Below the pieces are notes generated by a model, which searched no databases, was not told the origin of the DNA, and saw only the letters and a program-made list of their open reading frames with translations. DNA of 64,000 nt from Lachnospiraceae bacterium UBA3850 (GTDB lineage: Bacteria; Bacillota; Clostridia; Lachnospirales; Lachnospiraceae), in the NCBI GenBank assembly GCA_002392655.1, contig DGHK01000039.1, forward strand, positions 1-64,000. The letters run 5' to 3'. Below, piece after piece: positions 46,154-55,489 of this stretch (the first letter of the stretch is position 1; the number at the start of each line of letters is the position of its first letter). The position numbers and the translations under genes were made by a program.

Positions 46154-47595
46154 TGAAAATCCTTTACTATAACTGGATACAATTTGATAAAAAAAATAAT
46201 AGTGGCGGTGGAGTAAATGTTTATCAGAAAAATGTTATTGAATATCTGATAAATAATACGGAGCATGAAGTATACTTCCTGAGCTCCGGTATATACTATG
46301 ATCTGATATCTAAAAGGATACGTATAGTAGAGTCTACAAATGAATTCGGGAAAAGATGCCATACCTTTAAACTGATAAATTCAACCTGTATGGCTCCCGT
46401 AAAAGCTATATATGAGGATATAGATACATATCTGAGCGATATGAAGGTATATCAGGTATTTGCAAGCTTTGTTAAAAAATACGGATTCGATGTTATACAT
46501 TTCAACAATATAGAAGGCCTGCCGCTTAACTGTTTAAAGATCAAGAGAGATTTTCCTGACATTAAGGTTTTGTATTCGCAACATAATTATTATATGTTCT
46601 GTCCGCAGGTCAATCTGTTTTATAATAACAGTCATACATGTGAAGGCTGTAAAAATGGAATTAACTGCAGAGAGTGTCTGGCAGGAAGTGTAAGTAAATC
46701 ACAGTTTAAGAATTATTATAAGCTGGATACTTTTCTTGAGAGAGTGCATCTTGAGACAGTCAGCCAAAAAGCAAAGCTTTTTTTCAAGCATCTCTATCTG
46801 AAGAAGAGAGGAAGTAGTGTTCAGGAGGTGGCTTCGGAAAGTAAAGCCTCAGCGAGTATAGCTTCAGCAGAGGATTTTAAGAGATACCTGAAGCATAATG
46901 TCGGTGTGCTGAATAAATATGTAGACAGTGTACTGGCAGTATCTGACAGAGCAAGGGAGATTGCCCTTAAAAACGGAGTAGATAAAGATAAGGTTCATAC
47001 AGTTTATGTCGGAACCAAAGTGGCTGAGCAGGCTGTAAAAAAGTACCATGGAAGAACAAATGATGATTATATAGTTCTTGGGTTTATGGGCTATTTTGAA
47101 AAACTAAAAGGACTTGAATTTCTTTTAAATGCACTGGAGAGGCTTCCTGAAGAACTACAAAATAAGGTGGCTTTTAAGTGCTATGCCGGACGAAAAACAA
47201 AAGAGGATGACCTGCTGATATCACGCATCAAAAAACTTGATGAATCACTTGTATTTTCTGAGTATCACGATGGTTATAATCATTCAGAGCTGCCGGATAT
47301 AATGAAACAGATTGACCTCGGAGTTATACCTGTTCTTTGGGAGGATAATCTCCCTCAGGTGGCAATTGAATTTACGGCTTATGGGGTGCCGGTTCTTTCA
47401 AGTGATCTGGGTGGAGCAAGAGAGCTTTCAAAATGCGATGGGTTTGTATTTGAAGCAGGAAATGAAGAGGATTTTATAGATAAGCTTAAGAATATAGTGA
47501 CTCACAGTGAGATGGCAGATGAATATTTTGAAGGTCTTATGAAGCCGGTTACTGTTGAGGAACATATAAACAATATGTTTAAGTATTATGTTTAG
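46153..47595 (+). CDS. GT4 family glycosyltransferase
   Basis: GT-B fold with a glycine-rich N-terminal NNSGGGVNVYQKN and a C-terminal donor-binding region with VLGFMGYFEKLKGLEFLLNAL, IPVLWEDNLPQVAIEFTAYG and VLSSDLGGARE. The E-x7-E-type motif is replaced by a variant ending in E. A Cys-rich segment (CEGCKNGINCREC, near residue 165) may bind a metal; I do not know its role. Length 480 is long for GT4 because of a central Ser/Lys-rich insertion (about 205-250). The start overlaps the stop of the previous gene. Confidence 0.86.
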   Translation: MKILYYNWIQFDKKNNSGGGVNVYQKNVIEYLINNTEHEVYFLSSGIYYDLISKRIRIVESTNEFGKRCHTFKLINSTCMAPVKAIYEDIDTYLSDMKVYQVFASFVKKYGFDVIHFNNIEGLPLNCLKIKRDFPDIKVLYSQHNYYMFCPQVNLFYNNSHTCEGCKNGINCRECLAGSVSKSQFKNYYKLDTFLERVHLETVSQKAKLFFKHLYLKKRGSSVQEVASESKASASIASAEDFKRYLKHNVGVLNKYVDSVLAVSDRAREIALKNGVDKDKVHTVYVGTKVAEQAVKKYHGRTNDDYIVLGFMGYFEKLKGLEFLLNALERLPEELQNKVAFKCYAGRKTKEDDLLISRIKKLDESLVFSEYHDGYNHSELPDIMKQIDLGVIPVLWEDNLPQVAIEFTAYGVPVLSSDLGGARELSKCDGFVFEAGNEEDFIDKLKNIVTHSEMADEYFEGLMKPVTVEEHINNMFKYYV

Positions 47596-47616
47596 ATGTT
47601 ATTAGGGGGATATGTT

Positions 47617-48621
47617 TTGAAACATGGAATAGATTTTATCATAACATGGGTCGATGACAGTGATCCTGCATGGCAGAAGGAAAGAAATAAGTATATGGCA
47701 GAGAGTGCTCAGGAGGATTCGAGATCTGTCAGATTCAGGGATACGGACACTCTTAGATACTGGTTCAGAGCAGTTGAAAAAAATGCACCATGGGTAAGAA
47801 GAATCTTCTTTGTTACCTGGGGACATCTGCCTGAGTGGCTGGACACATCAAATCGTAAGCTTAAAATAGTAAATCATAAGGACTTTATTCCGAAGGAATA
47901 TCTGCCGACCTTCAGCTCGCACGTTATTGAGTTGAATCTTCACAGGATAAAGGGACTTTCGGAAAGATTTGTTTATTTCAATGATGATACATTTATTATA
48001 AATCCGGTCAGGAAGAAGGATTTTTTCCGTAAAGGACTTCCGTGTGATAGTGCCATACTGTCACCTGCTATCATGGAAGACAGATATGGTATAGGAAATG
48101 TAGAGCTGAACAACATGGGTATCATCAATACCTATTTCGATAAAAAAAGTGTGATCTCATCAAATAAAATGAAGTGGTATAACCCTAGATATGAGATGAA
48201 GCATTTGGTGAAAAATCTGCTTCTTAAACCATGGAACAGCTTTACTTCGTTTTATGAGTTTCATGTATGTACTAAATTTCTGAAAAAGACCTATGAAGAG
48301 CTATGGGAAAAAGAGTATGATTCTTTGAACAGGACATGTCTTAATCGTTTCAGGAATCTGAAGGAAGATAATAACCAGTGGCTTATGAGAGACTGGCAGC
48401 TTGTCAGCGGAAGCTTTGTTCCTTCAAGCACCGGATTTGGAAAGCTGCACACACTAAGTAACAGCTCTGTGATATCCAAGATAATAAATGACAAGAAAAC
48501 CAAAGTAGTATGTCTGAACGATTCAGATGAACTCACTGACAGAGAGTTTGCTGCATTGAAAAGCAGAATGAATAAAGCTTTCAGAAGAAAACTTCCTGAT
48601 AAGTCGTCTTTTGAGATATAA
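47617..48621 (+). CDS. Stealth-family sugar-phosphate transferase
   Basis: The Stealth CR1 motif (IDFIITWVDDSDPAWQKER) is at the N-terminus, followed by CR2 (RFRDTDTLRYWFRAVEKNAPWVRRI and RFVYFNDDTFI). Stealth enzymes transfer a hexose-1-phosphate from a UDP-sugar and make phosphodiester links in capsules. The likely start is TTG at 47617: AGGGGGA ends 7 bp before it. The ATG at 47596 follows the previous stop directly and has no binding site. It adds to the LicD proteins in suggesting a phosphate-rich polymer. Confidence 0.9.
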   Translation: MKHGIDFIITWVDDSDPAWQKERNKYMAESAQEDSRSVRFRDTDTLRYWFRAVEKNAPWVRRIFFVTWGHLPEWLDTSNRKLKIVNHKDFIPKEYLPTFSSHVIELNLHRIKGLSERFVYFNDDTFIINPVRKKDFFRKGLPCDSAILSPAIMEDRYGIGNVELNNMGIINTYFDKKSVISSNKMKWYNPRYEMKHLVKNLLLKPWNSFTSFYEFHVCTKFLKKTYEELWEKEYDSLNRTCLNRFRNLKEDNNQWLMRDWQLVSGSFVPSSTGFGKLHTLSNSSVISKIINDKKTKVVCLNDSDELTDREFAALKSRMNKAFRRKLPDKSSFEI

Positions 48622-48639
48622 ATTGCCGGAGAATGAATC

Positions 48640-49560
48640 ATGATATTTGCTGCATTTATTGTTCTTCACTACAAAAATTATAAGGATACAGAAGCCTGTG
48701 TAAAATCACTTGAACGTTTACATGGGATAGAAAAATGCGCTGTTATTTTATATGATAATGGTTCAAATGATGGAAGCGCTGATATCCTGAAGGAGCATTT
48801 AAAAAACAGAAACAATGTAAGAGTAGTGAAAAGCGATATACCTGATGGGTTCAGCACCGGTAATAACAAGGCCTATGAAATCGCAAGAAAGCTTTCGCCT
48901 AAGTTTATTATAGCTTTAAATAACGATATCATAATAAAACAGAGGAACTTTCTATATATACTGAATCAGATAGGCAGGCGGGACCAATACTACGTGATAG
49001 GTCCCGATATCTATGCACCGATGGTCAGGGAGCATCAGTCGCCGCTGTATGAAAAAAGCCCTGACATGGAAATGGTAGATAGGTTAATAGAAGAAACGAA
49101 AAAGCATAAGGAGGATATCCGATTCTCTGCTGCATGGGAACAAAACAGGATAAAAAAGAATAAAATAAAGAGATTTATTCCTGCTTTTGTCATAGAAATT
49201 ATCAGACTTTTTACAGGAAACAAAAAGTCAGAGCTTTGGAAAAATGAAGTAGAAAATCCTGTTTTTTCCGGAGCATGTATCATAGTGTCAGACTTGTTCA
49301 TTAAAGAAAACAGTAAGCTGTTTGATCCTGAGACAAAGTTTTATTGTGAGGAACTGATACTCGCGAAGAGGTGCGAGACAAATAATTATAGTACTCTATA
49401 TACTCCGCAGATCAAGGTCAGACATATGCATGGTAAGTCTACACTTAACGCATATAAGGACATAAAGGATTATTTGGATTTCAGGTATACAAATATGCTT
49501 GAATCATATGAGTTTTATAAATCATTAATTGAAGGTAATGAGTCAAAAAATGGAAAATGA
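48640..49560 (+). CDS. GT2 glycosyltransferase (rhamnosyltransferase-like)
   Basis: Single GT2 domain. FIVLHYKNYKDTEACVKSL, ILYDNGSNDGSADIL and ALNNDIII are the nucleotide-sugar and metal-binding region. FSGACIIVSDLF and FYCEELILAKRCE follow, as in GT2 rhamnosyltransferases. Length 306. A Lys-rich insertion (about 160-185) is unusual. Its 3' end overlaps the next GT2 gene by about 20 bp. The donor is unknown, but rmlC (11124) makes dTDP-rhamnose plausible. Confidence 0.85.
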   Translation: MIFAAFIVLHYKNYKDTEACVKSLERLHGIEKCAVILYDNGSNDGSADILKEHLKNRNNVRVVKSDIPDGFSTGNNKAYEIARKLSPKFIIALNNDIIIKQRNFLYILNQIGRRDQYYVIGPDIYAPMVREHQSPLYEKSPDMEMVDRLIEETKKHKEDIRFSAAWEQNRIKKNKIKRFIPAFVIEIIRLFTGNKKSELWKNEVENPVFSGACIIVSDLFIKENSKLFDPETKFYCEELILAKRCETNNYSTLYTPQIKVRHMHGKSTLNAYKDIKDYLDFRYTNMLESYEFYKSLIEGNESKNGK

Positions 49561-50500
49561 TAAAGTGGCCGTTCTTTTGGCAACATATAATGGCGAAAAA
49601 TATATATCCGAACAATTGGATTCTATCCTGAATCAGACTTATAAGGATATAACTATATATATACATGATGATGGTTCAACTGATGGTACGGTGGATATTC
49701 TTGAAGAGTATGTAAGAAAAAATCCCGGAAGGATTGTAATAGTAGATGGCAAAAGATGCGGCTCTGCCAGAAATAATTTCTTCTATCTGATGGAATGTGT
49801 GCAGGAAAGCTATTATATGTTTTCGGACCAGGATGATGTCTGGCTTCCTGAAAAAATAGAAAAGAGCATGGCGAGAATAAAAAAAACGGAGATGGAATAT
49901 CCCGGTAAGCCTGCTTTGGTTTTCTCTAATATGAGGGTAGTCAAACATAATAAAGAACTGATAAGCGATTCATTTACAAGGTATAATAATCTGGATACAG
50001 AGCATCTGGTGCTTAATTCGCTTATTGTTCAAAACTGTGGTGCAGGCTGCACTATGATGTTCAATAGAAAAACCAGAGACGAAGCACTTAAGTATAAAAT
50101 GTATGAGGATGCTTCCAAAATTCTTATTCATGACTGGTGGGTTGTACTTACTGCAGCCTCTCTGGGGAAGGTGGATTATATTGATGAAAAGCTGACTCTC
50201 TACAGACAGCATGGTAGTAACGAGGTGGGAGCGGTTAAAGAAGTTGGACTTAAAAAGCTTATGCAATTAGTGTTCTGGACCATAACTCTTTCTCATATAA
50301 AGGAGACTAAGCAGAGAATCAGAGCATTCGTTGATCAGGGGAAGGCTTTATCGGTTTTTAAGCTTTCCGGAGAGAATAAGAAGATTGTATGTGTGATGCA
50401 GAGATTTGATGAAATGAGCAAGCTTCAGCGTATCCGTGCATTCAGACGTTACAGGATATATCGAAACAAGAGGAATATATGGCAGTTAATCTGCTTATAG
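49538..50500 (+). CDS. GT2 glycosyltransferase (RgpB/alpha-L-Rha-transferase type)
   Basis: VAVLLATYNGEKYISEQLDSIL and IHDDGSTDGT followed by FSDQDDVWLPEKI are typical of streptococcal rhamnan-type GT2 enzymes (the SDQDDVW block is diagnostic). Length about 320. Start is uncertain: ATG 49538 and ATG 49550 both lie inside the 3' end of the previous gene. The overlap implies translational coupling. It probably adds a rhamnose or related 6-deoxysugar (inference). Confidence 0.87.
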   Translation: MSQKMENDKVAVLLATYNGEKYISEQLDSILNQTYKDITIYIHDDGSTDGTVDILEEYVRKNPGRIVIVDGKRCGSARNNFFYLMECVQESYYMFSDQDDVWLPEKIEKSMARIKKTEMEYPGKPALVFSNMRVVKHNKELISDSFTRYNNLDTEHLVLNSLIVQNCGAGCTMMFNRKTRDEALKYKMYEDASKILIHDWWVVLTAASLGKVDYIDEKLTLYRQHGSNEVGAVKEVGLKKLMQLVFWTITLSHIKETKQRIRAFVDQGKALSVFKLSGENKKIVCVMQRFDEMSKLQRIRAFRRYRIYRNKRNIWQLICL

Positions 50501-50516
50501 CAATGGGTAATTAGTT

Positions 50517-51596
50517 ATGTTGTATTATGTTGAAGAACATCTTACAGGTGAAGAAAACAGACTTTTGGGTGGAACGAAGGCAAGGGCTGACGTTGAAACT
50601 ATTCTGTCTGAACTGGGGGCAGCTCCGATATTTGTAGGATATGATAAAAATAATCTGGAAAAAAACAGTACCCAAAAAATAAAACGGCATATTGATGTGA
50701 AGAAATCATGGGACGATATGTTTTCATCTCTTAAAAAAGGTGATACGGTTTTTATACAGTATGTTATATTGGAGCACAGTATATTTCTTTACAGGACATT
50801 AAAAAAAGCAAGGAAAAATAATATAAAGATAGTTTTTATTGTACATGATCTGGAAAGCTTTCAGTTTATGGACAGAGCCAGTTCATCTCGCGGAAAAATC
50901 ATGCGAGTAAGACTTGAAGAAAATTGTCTGAAATATGGAGACAGGATAATCGTTCATAATAATCGTATGAAGAAAATACTGGTTCAAAGAGGATATGCTG
51001 AAGAAAAGCAGATATCTCTTGGAATATTTGATTATCTGATAGATGATTATGACGCTGAAAGAATGAAGTCAAGAAAGCTGTCCCCTGACCTCCCGGTTAT
51101 TATTTCCGGTAATCTCAGCAGAGAAAAATCAGGATATGTTTATGATCTTCCCGACTCGGTTGATTTTAATCTATATGGTGTTAATTATAATGGGGAAGAA
51201 AATCCTAATGTCTCATACAAGGGTGCCTATGAACCTGAGGAGGTACCATATGTCATGAATGGAAGCTTTGGACTGGTGTGGGACGGAGAATCGAGTGAAA
51301 GCTGTGTAGGAAGCTTCGGAAGGTATCTGAAAATTAATAATCCACATAAAACATCTCTATATCTTGCTTCGGGAATACCCGTAGCTATATGGAGGAAAGC
51401 AGCCCTGGCCGGCTTTATAATGAAGAACAAATGTGGAGTGGTTATAGATTCTATAGAAGACTTAGCTGCTATCAGAAATAATATGACTATCGAGCAGTAT
51501 GAACAGCTGAGGAAGAATGCCGAAAAGATAAGTAAAAAACTGAGAACGGGCTATTATCTGAAGAAGGTTGTAAAAAGATGTATAGAGGAAAGATGA
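50517..51596 (+). CDS. Galactofuranosyltransferase-like glycosyltransferase (copy 2)
   Basis: Paralog of the 23492 gene. It shares the C-terminal blocks YVMNGSFGLVWDGES, YLKINNPHKTSLYLAS and PVAIW.KAALAGF and the overall length (359 versus 361). The N-terminal acceptor half is more divergent, which suggests a different acceptor. It probably transfers galactofuranose supplied through glf (41943). It starts 16 bp behind a GT2 gene. Confidence 0.78.
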   Translation: MLYYVEEHLTGEENRLLGGTKARADVETILSELGAAPIFVGYDKNNLEKNSTQKIKRHIDVKKSWDDMFSSLKKGDTVFIQYVILEHSIFLYRTLKKARKNNIKIVFIVHDLESFQFMDRASSSRGKIMRVRLEENCLKYGDRIIVHNNRMKKILVQRGYAEEKQISLGIFDYLIDDYDAERMKSRKLSPDLPVIISGNLSREKSGYVYDLPDSVDFNLYGVNYNGEENPNVSYKGAYEPEEVPYVMNGSFGLVWDGESSESCVGSFGRYLKINNPHKTSLYLASGIPVAIWRKAALAGFIMKNKCGVVIDSIEDLAAIRNNMTIEQYEQLRKNAEKISKKLRTGYYLKKVVKRCIEER

Positions 51597-51609
51597 TCAG
51601 TGGTGGGAA

Positions 51610-53202
51610 ATGAATAATTCAAAAAAGAAAAAAATAATAATTATTTCCATAATTGCATCTATTGTTGTTATCACTGGACTGGGGCTTATCTTTTTACTTA
51701 ATAGTAAGGATGATGAGCCACAGGCAGAGACTACAGAAGCTCCTGTTGCAACGGTAAATGATGCATCTTCAGGTGTGGCTGATGCAACCACAGAGGAGGA
51801 GACTACAGAGGCTGAAATAAAGAAGGACCTTCATGCACCGGAGGTTGAGATAAAAGAGGATGGGTATAACAGATATACACTGACCTGGGATAAGCAAGAC
51901 TCTGATAGCTATAAGATTTTTAGAAAAGAGAAAACTCTTGATTCTGAAAACTCTGACTGGAAAGAGGTAGGAACAGTAGAGAAAGAAGAGAGCTTTTCGA
52001 CCGGTCGTCTGGAGCCTTTTTCGCAGTATGCTTTTCAAGTACGTATGACAGCCGGAAGCAAGACCTATGAAAGTGAAGAGTTAAGTATCGAGACAGCAGA
52101 GTCGCCTCTCTATGCAACAGTATGGACAACCAGAGATATGGCAGTTTACGAAAGCGCTGATGGTGACTCTCAGATCGGAAGTGCACCTGTGCTGAGTGCT
52201 TTTTCCGTGCTGGGAGAGGAAAACGGAAGATTCCTTGTCAGGACGAACGACGGGGAGGGCTATATCGACAGCAATTACTGTATGATCAATCTTCCTGAAT
52301 ATATAGGAGAGCTCTGTAGATATGATATAACTAACAGTTATTCATCTATATACTGTGCACATAACTATGCGATTCCTTCTGTGACCGGAACGGTGGTAAC
52401 AGGATATGAGCATGTACTTTTGGATGATGATACATTTGTAGTACCTCTTCTTTATCCGACTGCAAAGAAGCTGATAGCCGGAGCGAAAAGTGCAAGGGAC
52501 GGGGGATATGTTATCAAGATAAATGATTCCTTCAGACCTTATGTGGCAACCAGATATATCTACGATGAAACATCGAAATGTCTGGACTATATAACGCCGG
52601 GGTATGAATATTCAAGAATCAGCCTGGCTGATTACAGGGCAGGTGTATCAACAGGAACTATAGGCCTTGCAGGACTCACAAAGTACGTGCCTGAGATAGT
52701 TTATGCAAGTGAGGGTGACACAGTCGGAACTGAGACGATTGATCCAAATGTTATGACATATAACAGAGCTATGCTTTCGGACAGCTATGATCTCGGGGCG
52801 TTTCTGGCGGCAAAGGGGTCCACCCATAATCTGGGAGTTGCTATGGATATGACGCTGGAAACTATAGATGGAACAGAGCTTGATATGCAGTCACATATGC
52901 ATGATTTGAGCTATCATTCGGTTATGGCCTCAAACAACTCAAATGCAAATCTGCTGAAGAACTATATGGTTCCGGCAGGCTTCGGAATGATAAGCAGTGA
53001 ATGGTGGCATTTTCAGGATAATGATTCAAAGTCCACACTAGGTCTTTCGTCAGTTTCAAATGGAGTTTCCATAGAAGGCTGGAAGAAGAATGACATCGGA
53101 TGGAGATACAGAAAAGCTAACGGAGAATACTTTGTAAACTGCACAGAGGAAATCAATGGAAGGAGATATGACTTTGACAAAGATGGATACACAGAGAGAT
53201 AA
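51610..53202 (+). CDS. VanY-type D-Ala-D-Ala carboxypeptidase with Fn3, SH3 and wall-binding repeat
   Basis: The N-terminal membrane anchor (about 7-29) is followed by a Thr/Glu-rich linker, an Fn3-like domain (about 77-160), an SH3-like domain (about 165-235) and a VanY/M15 peptidase domain (about 270-480). Zinc-site motifs FRPY, STHNLGVAMDMT and SEWWHF are complete. The final 45 residues hold one Trp/Tyr/Gly cell-wall-binding repeat (GWKKNDIGWRY, then INGRRYDFDKDGY). It would trim peptidoglycan stem peptides. Its place in the glycan cluster suggests that wall remodelling is tied to glycan attachment (inference). Confidence 0.9.
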   Translation: MNNSKKKKIIIISIIASIVVITGLGLIFLLNSKDDEPQAETTEAPVATVNDASSGVADATTEEETTEAEIKKDLHAPEVEIKEDGYNRYTLTWDKQDSDSYKIFRKEKTLDSENSDWKEVGTVEKEESFSTGRLEPFSQYAFQVRMTAGSKTYESEELSIETAESPLYATVWTTRDMAVYESADGDSQIGSAPVLSAFSVLGEENGRFLVRTNDGEGYIDSNYCMINLPEYIGELCRYDITNSYSSIYCAHNYAIPSVTGTVVTGYEHVLLDDDTFVVPLLYPTAKKLIAGAKSARDGGYVIKINDSFRPYVATRYIYDETSKCLDYITPGYEYSRISLADYRAGVSTGTIGLAGLTKYVPEIVYASEGDTVGTETIDPNVMTYNRAMLSDSYDLGAFLAAKGSTHNLGVAMDMTLETIDGTELDMQSHMHDLSYHSVMASNNSNANLLKNYMVPAGFGMISSEWWHFQDNDSKSTLGLSSVSNGVSIEGWKKNDIGWRYRKANGEYFVNCTEEINGRRYDFDKDGYTER

Positions 53203-54214
53203 TTCTCTTTCATATATGCGTGTTTTTGCAGCACTTGCTATAGTTATACTGCATGTGTTTCAGTATGTTATAGAAGGATTTAATATAATGGGAACGGATA
53301 AGATTGCATCTATATCAATCCGAAACAGCACTCTGTGGGCTGTTCCTATATTTGTTCTTGTGTCAGGAGCACTCCTACTGGATGATTCGCGAGAGATAAC
53401 ATATGGCAGACTTTTCAGACGTTACATACTGAGAATAGCAGTTGTTCTTGTCTGTACACTTTTCATCTATGAGTTAGTGGATGCGATTATATATAAAGAT
53501 ACGATAGATATGCACTTTTTCTTAAAGGGGCTTAAGAATCTGTTCTTCGGTACAGGCTGGAAGCCGCTGTGGTATCTCTATATGCTGCTAGCCATATACC
53601 TGATGCTTCCTATCTACAGACTTGCGGCAAAGTCAATGAGTGCAAAGGATTCTCGATATCTGATAATAGTCCTCTTTATATTCCAGTCTGTTTTTTCTTG
53701 TGTTGAGAAGTTCACAAGCAGAAAGAGTGGCTTCTATATCTGCGTTTATACGGTTTATACTCTTTACTTTTTTGCAGGACATGCTATATACAAGGGACAT
53801 ATACGTTTTAAAACCATACCGGCAGTAATCCTTTTGATAATTAGTTCGGTGGCAAATGTTATTCTGACTATCATGTCCTTTAAGCTTGGTCTGAAAGGGG
53901 TTTATGGTGCGATGAACAATTATGCCTCATCTATAGTTGTAGTACAGTCACTCTGCCTCTTCAGTCTGCTGCTGAAACTCAGAAGTGAGAAAACGGGAAT
54001 ACTTGGACGAGCACTTCTGGCCGTAGATAAGGTGACTCTCGGTATATATCTGGTACACCTGATAATACTTAGAGTAGTGATATACTCGATGAAGTGGAAT
54101 CCGTTTAAGTATGGCATATATATGACATTTTTACTTGCCTTTGGAATCTTTGTAGTGTCATTCATAATTGCGAGAGTTTTACATATGATTCCACTTGTGA
54201 AGAGGTTCATCTAA
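53174..54214 (+). CDS. Membrane acyltransferase family 3
   Basis: NSLSYMRVFAALAIVILHVFQ is the first helix with the catalytic His; later blocks GTGWKPLWYLYMLLAIYL and GIYLVHLIILR also fit. Length about 346 with ten membrane segments. The start lies inside the 3' end of the VanY-like gene. The binding site AAGGAG (53160-53165) points to TTG 53174; ATG 53168 is too close and ATG 53183 somewhat far. It is the last glycan-modifying gene before a promoter at 54226. Confidence 0.88.
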   Translation: MTKMDTQRDNSLSYMRVFAALAIVILHVFQYVIEGFNIMGTDKIASISIRNSTLWAVPIFVLVSGALLLDDSREITYGRLFRRYILRIAVVLVCTLFIYELVDAIIYKDTIDMHFFLKGLKNLFFGTGWKPLWYLYMLLAIYLMLPIYRLAAKSMSAKDSRYLIIVLFIFQSVFSCVEKFTSRKSGFYICVYTVYTLYFFAGHAIYKGHIRFKTIPAVILLIISSVANVILTIMSFKLGLKGVYGAMNNYASSIVVVQSLCLFSLLLKLRSEKTGILGRALLAVDKVTLGIYLVHLIILRVVIYSMKWNPFKYGIYMTFLLAFGIFVVSFIIARVLHMIPLVKRFI

Positions 54215-54225
54215 TGGAGACTTTG

Positions 54226-54254
54226 TTGTGAAAAAGATATATATGTAGTATAAT
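54226..54254 (+). promoter_or_regulatory. Consensus-like sigma-A promoter
   Basis: TTGTGA (54226-54231), a spacer of exactly 17 bp and TATAAT (54249-54254). A transcript would start near 54261, 28 bp before the wall-protein ATG at 54289, preceded by TTGGAGGCG. It separates the accessory wall genes from the glycan operon. Confidence 0.8.
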
Positions 54255-54288
54255 ATACTGCATATATGATATAAATTGGAGGCGTGTC

Positions 54289-55473
54289 ATGAAAAAAAGA
54301 GCTATATCAATTTTACTATCATTGGTGATAGTTGGTTCCTTGCTGGGAAGCAGTTCATCCGCATATGCGGCATCAGGTGGCTGGCAGCAGGATGAAAAAG
54401 GATATTGGTATGCGAGTGAAGATGGAAGTGCTGTAAAAAATGACTGGAGACAGATAGATGGATATTGGTATCTGTTTGATGAAAATGGATATATGTGTAC
54501 AGGCTGGCAGACAGTTTCCGGATACAGGTACTATCTATACGACACCGGAGTTATGGCTCATGATACCACTGTTGATGGAGTATGGCTTAATCACGATGGT
54601 ACTGCAGCGTCTGAAGGCTGGGTTAAGGGCTCAGGCGGATGGTGGTATGAGTACGAGGATGGAAGCTATCCATGGGAGCAGTGGAAGGATATAGACGGTC
54701 AGACATATTATTTCGGATATAGCGGATATATGTACACCGGATGGCTCTACTACGATGGAAATTATTATTATCTGAATACAGATGGAACTCTTGCGAGAGA
54801 TACCTGGATTGGAAATGACTACGTAGATAAGGATGGTATCTGGTCTGAGTCAGCAAACTCAGGCGGTGGATGGCTATATAAGAATAGACATTGGTACTAT
54901 TATCTAAATGGAGTTATGGTACAAGGCTGGCTCTCTGTAGGTGGCGGCAACTGGTATTACTTCTATACTGAGAATGATGGATTTAATCAAACACCGGGAA
55001 CAATGGCAACAGATGTTTTCGTGGATGACTGGTATGTAACACCTGTAGGAATAGCAAATGAGTCTACAGCTGAAGCAAAAAAGATCGTAGATTCACATGG
55101 TAGAGACCTGCATGCGGCATATAACTGGGCTGCGACACTTTCTTATTCAGGAAGACATATATATCTTGAATCATGGGGAAGCGGAGCGCTTGCACATCAG
55201 GGTTATAGTCAGTGGACCGGAAACTGCTTTGTTATGGCAGCGTCCTTCTACAACATGGCACTTTGCCTTGGCTATAATGCTCATCAGGTATCCGGTTTTG
55301 TCGGCTCCAGAAGTGGTGGTCTGGCACCTCACTCATGGGTTGAGATAGATGAGGCAGACGGAACCTGGGTATATGATCCGAACAGGACTATGGAAACAGG
55401 CGTAGATGCATGGCATATCTATTATGGAAAACCCGGTTCATGGATGTATCAGCAGTATCATAGGATGAATTAG
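54289..55473 (+). CDS. Secreted wall-binding protein with transglutaminase-like domain
   Basis: A signal peptide (cleaved after AYA, about residue 28) is followed by about eight cell-wall-binding repeats (GWQQDEKGYWYASEDG, then WRQIDGYWYLFDENGYM and so on). The C-terminal domain (about 265-394) looks like a transglutaminase/protease: a candidate Cys in WTGNCFVMA, His in APHSWVEI and Asp in WVYDPN, in the right order for the triad. Such proteins cross-link or cut wall-associated polypeptides. It has its own promoter. The repeats are more distant from those of the 19681 and 38953 proteins than those two are from each other. Confidence 0.88.
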   Translation: MKKRAISILLSLVIVGSLLGSSSSAYAASGGWQQDEKGYWYASEDGSAVKNDWRQIDGYWYLFDENGYMCTGWQTVSGYRYYLYDTGVMAHDTTVDGVWLNHDGTAASEGWVKGSGGWWYEYEDGSYPWEQWKDIDGQTYYFGYSGYMYTGWLYYDGNYYYLNTDGTLARDTWIGNDYVDKDGIWSESANSGGGWLYKNRHWYYYLNGVMVQGWLSVGGGNWYYFYTENDGFNQTPGTMATDVFVDDWYVTPVGIANESTAEAKKIVDSHGRDLHAAYNWAATLSYSGRHIYLESWGSGALAHQGYSQWTGNCFVMAASFYNMALCLGYNAHQVSGFVGSRSGGLAPHSWVEIDEADGTWVYDPNRTMETGVDAWHIYYGKPGSWMYQQYHRMN

Positions 55474-55489
55474 GAAAAGAGGATGAGTT

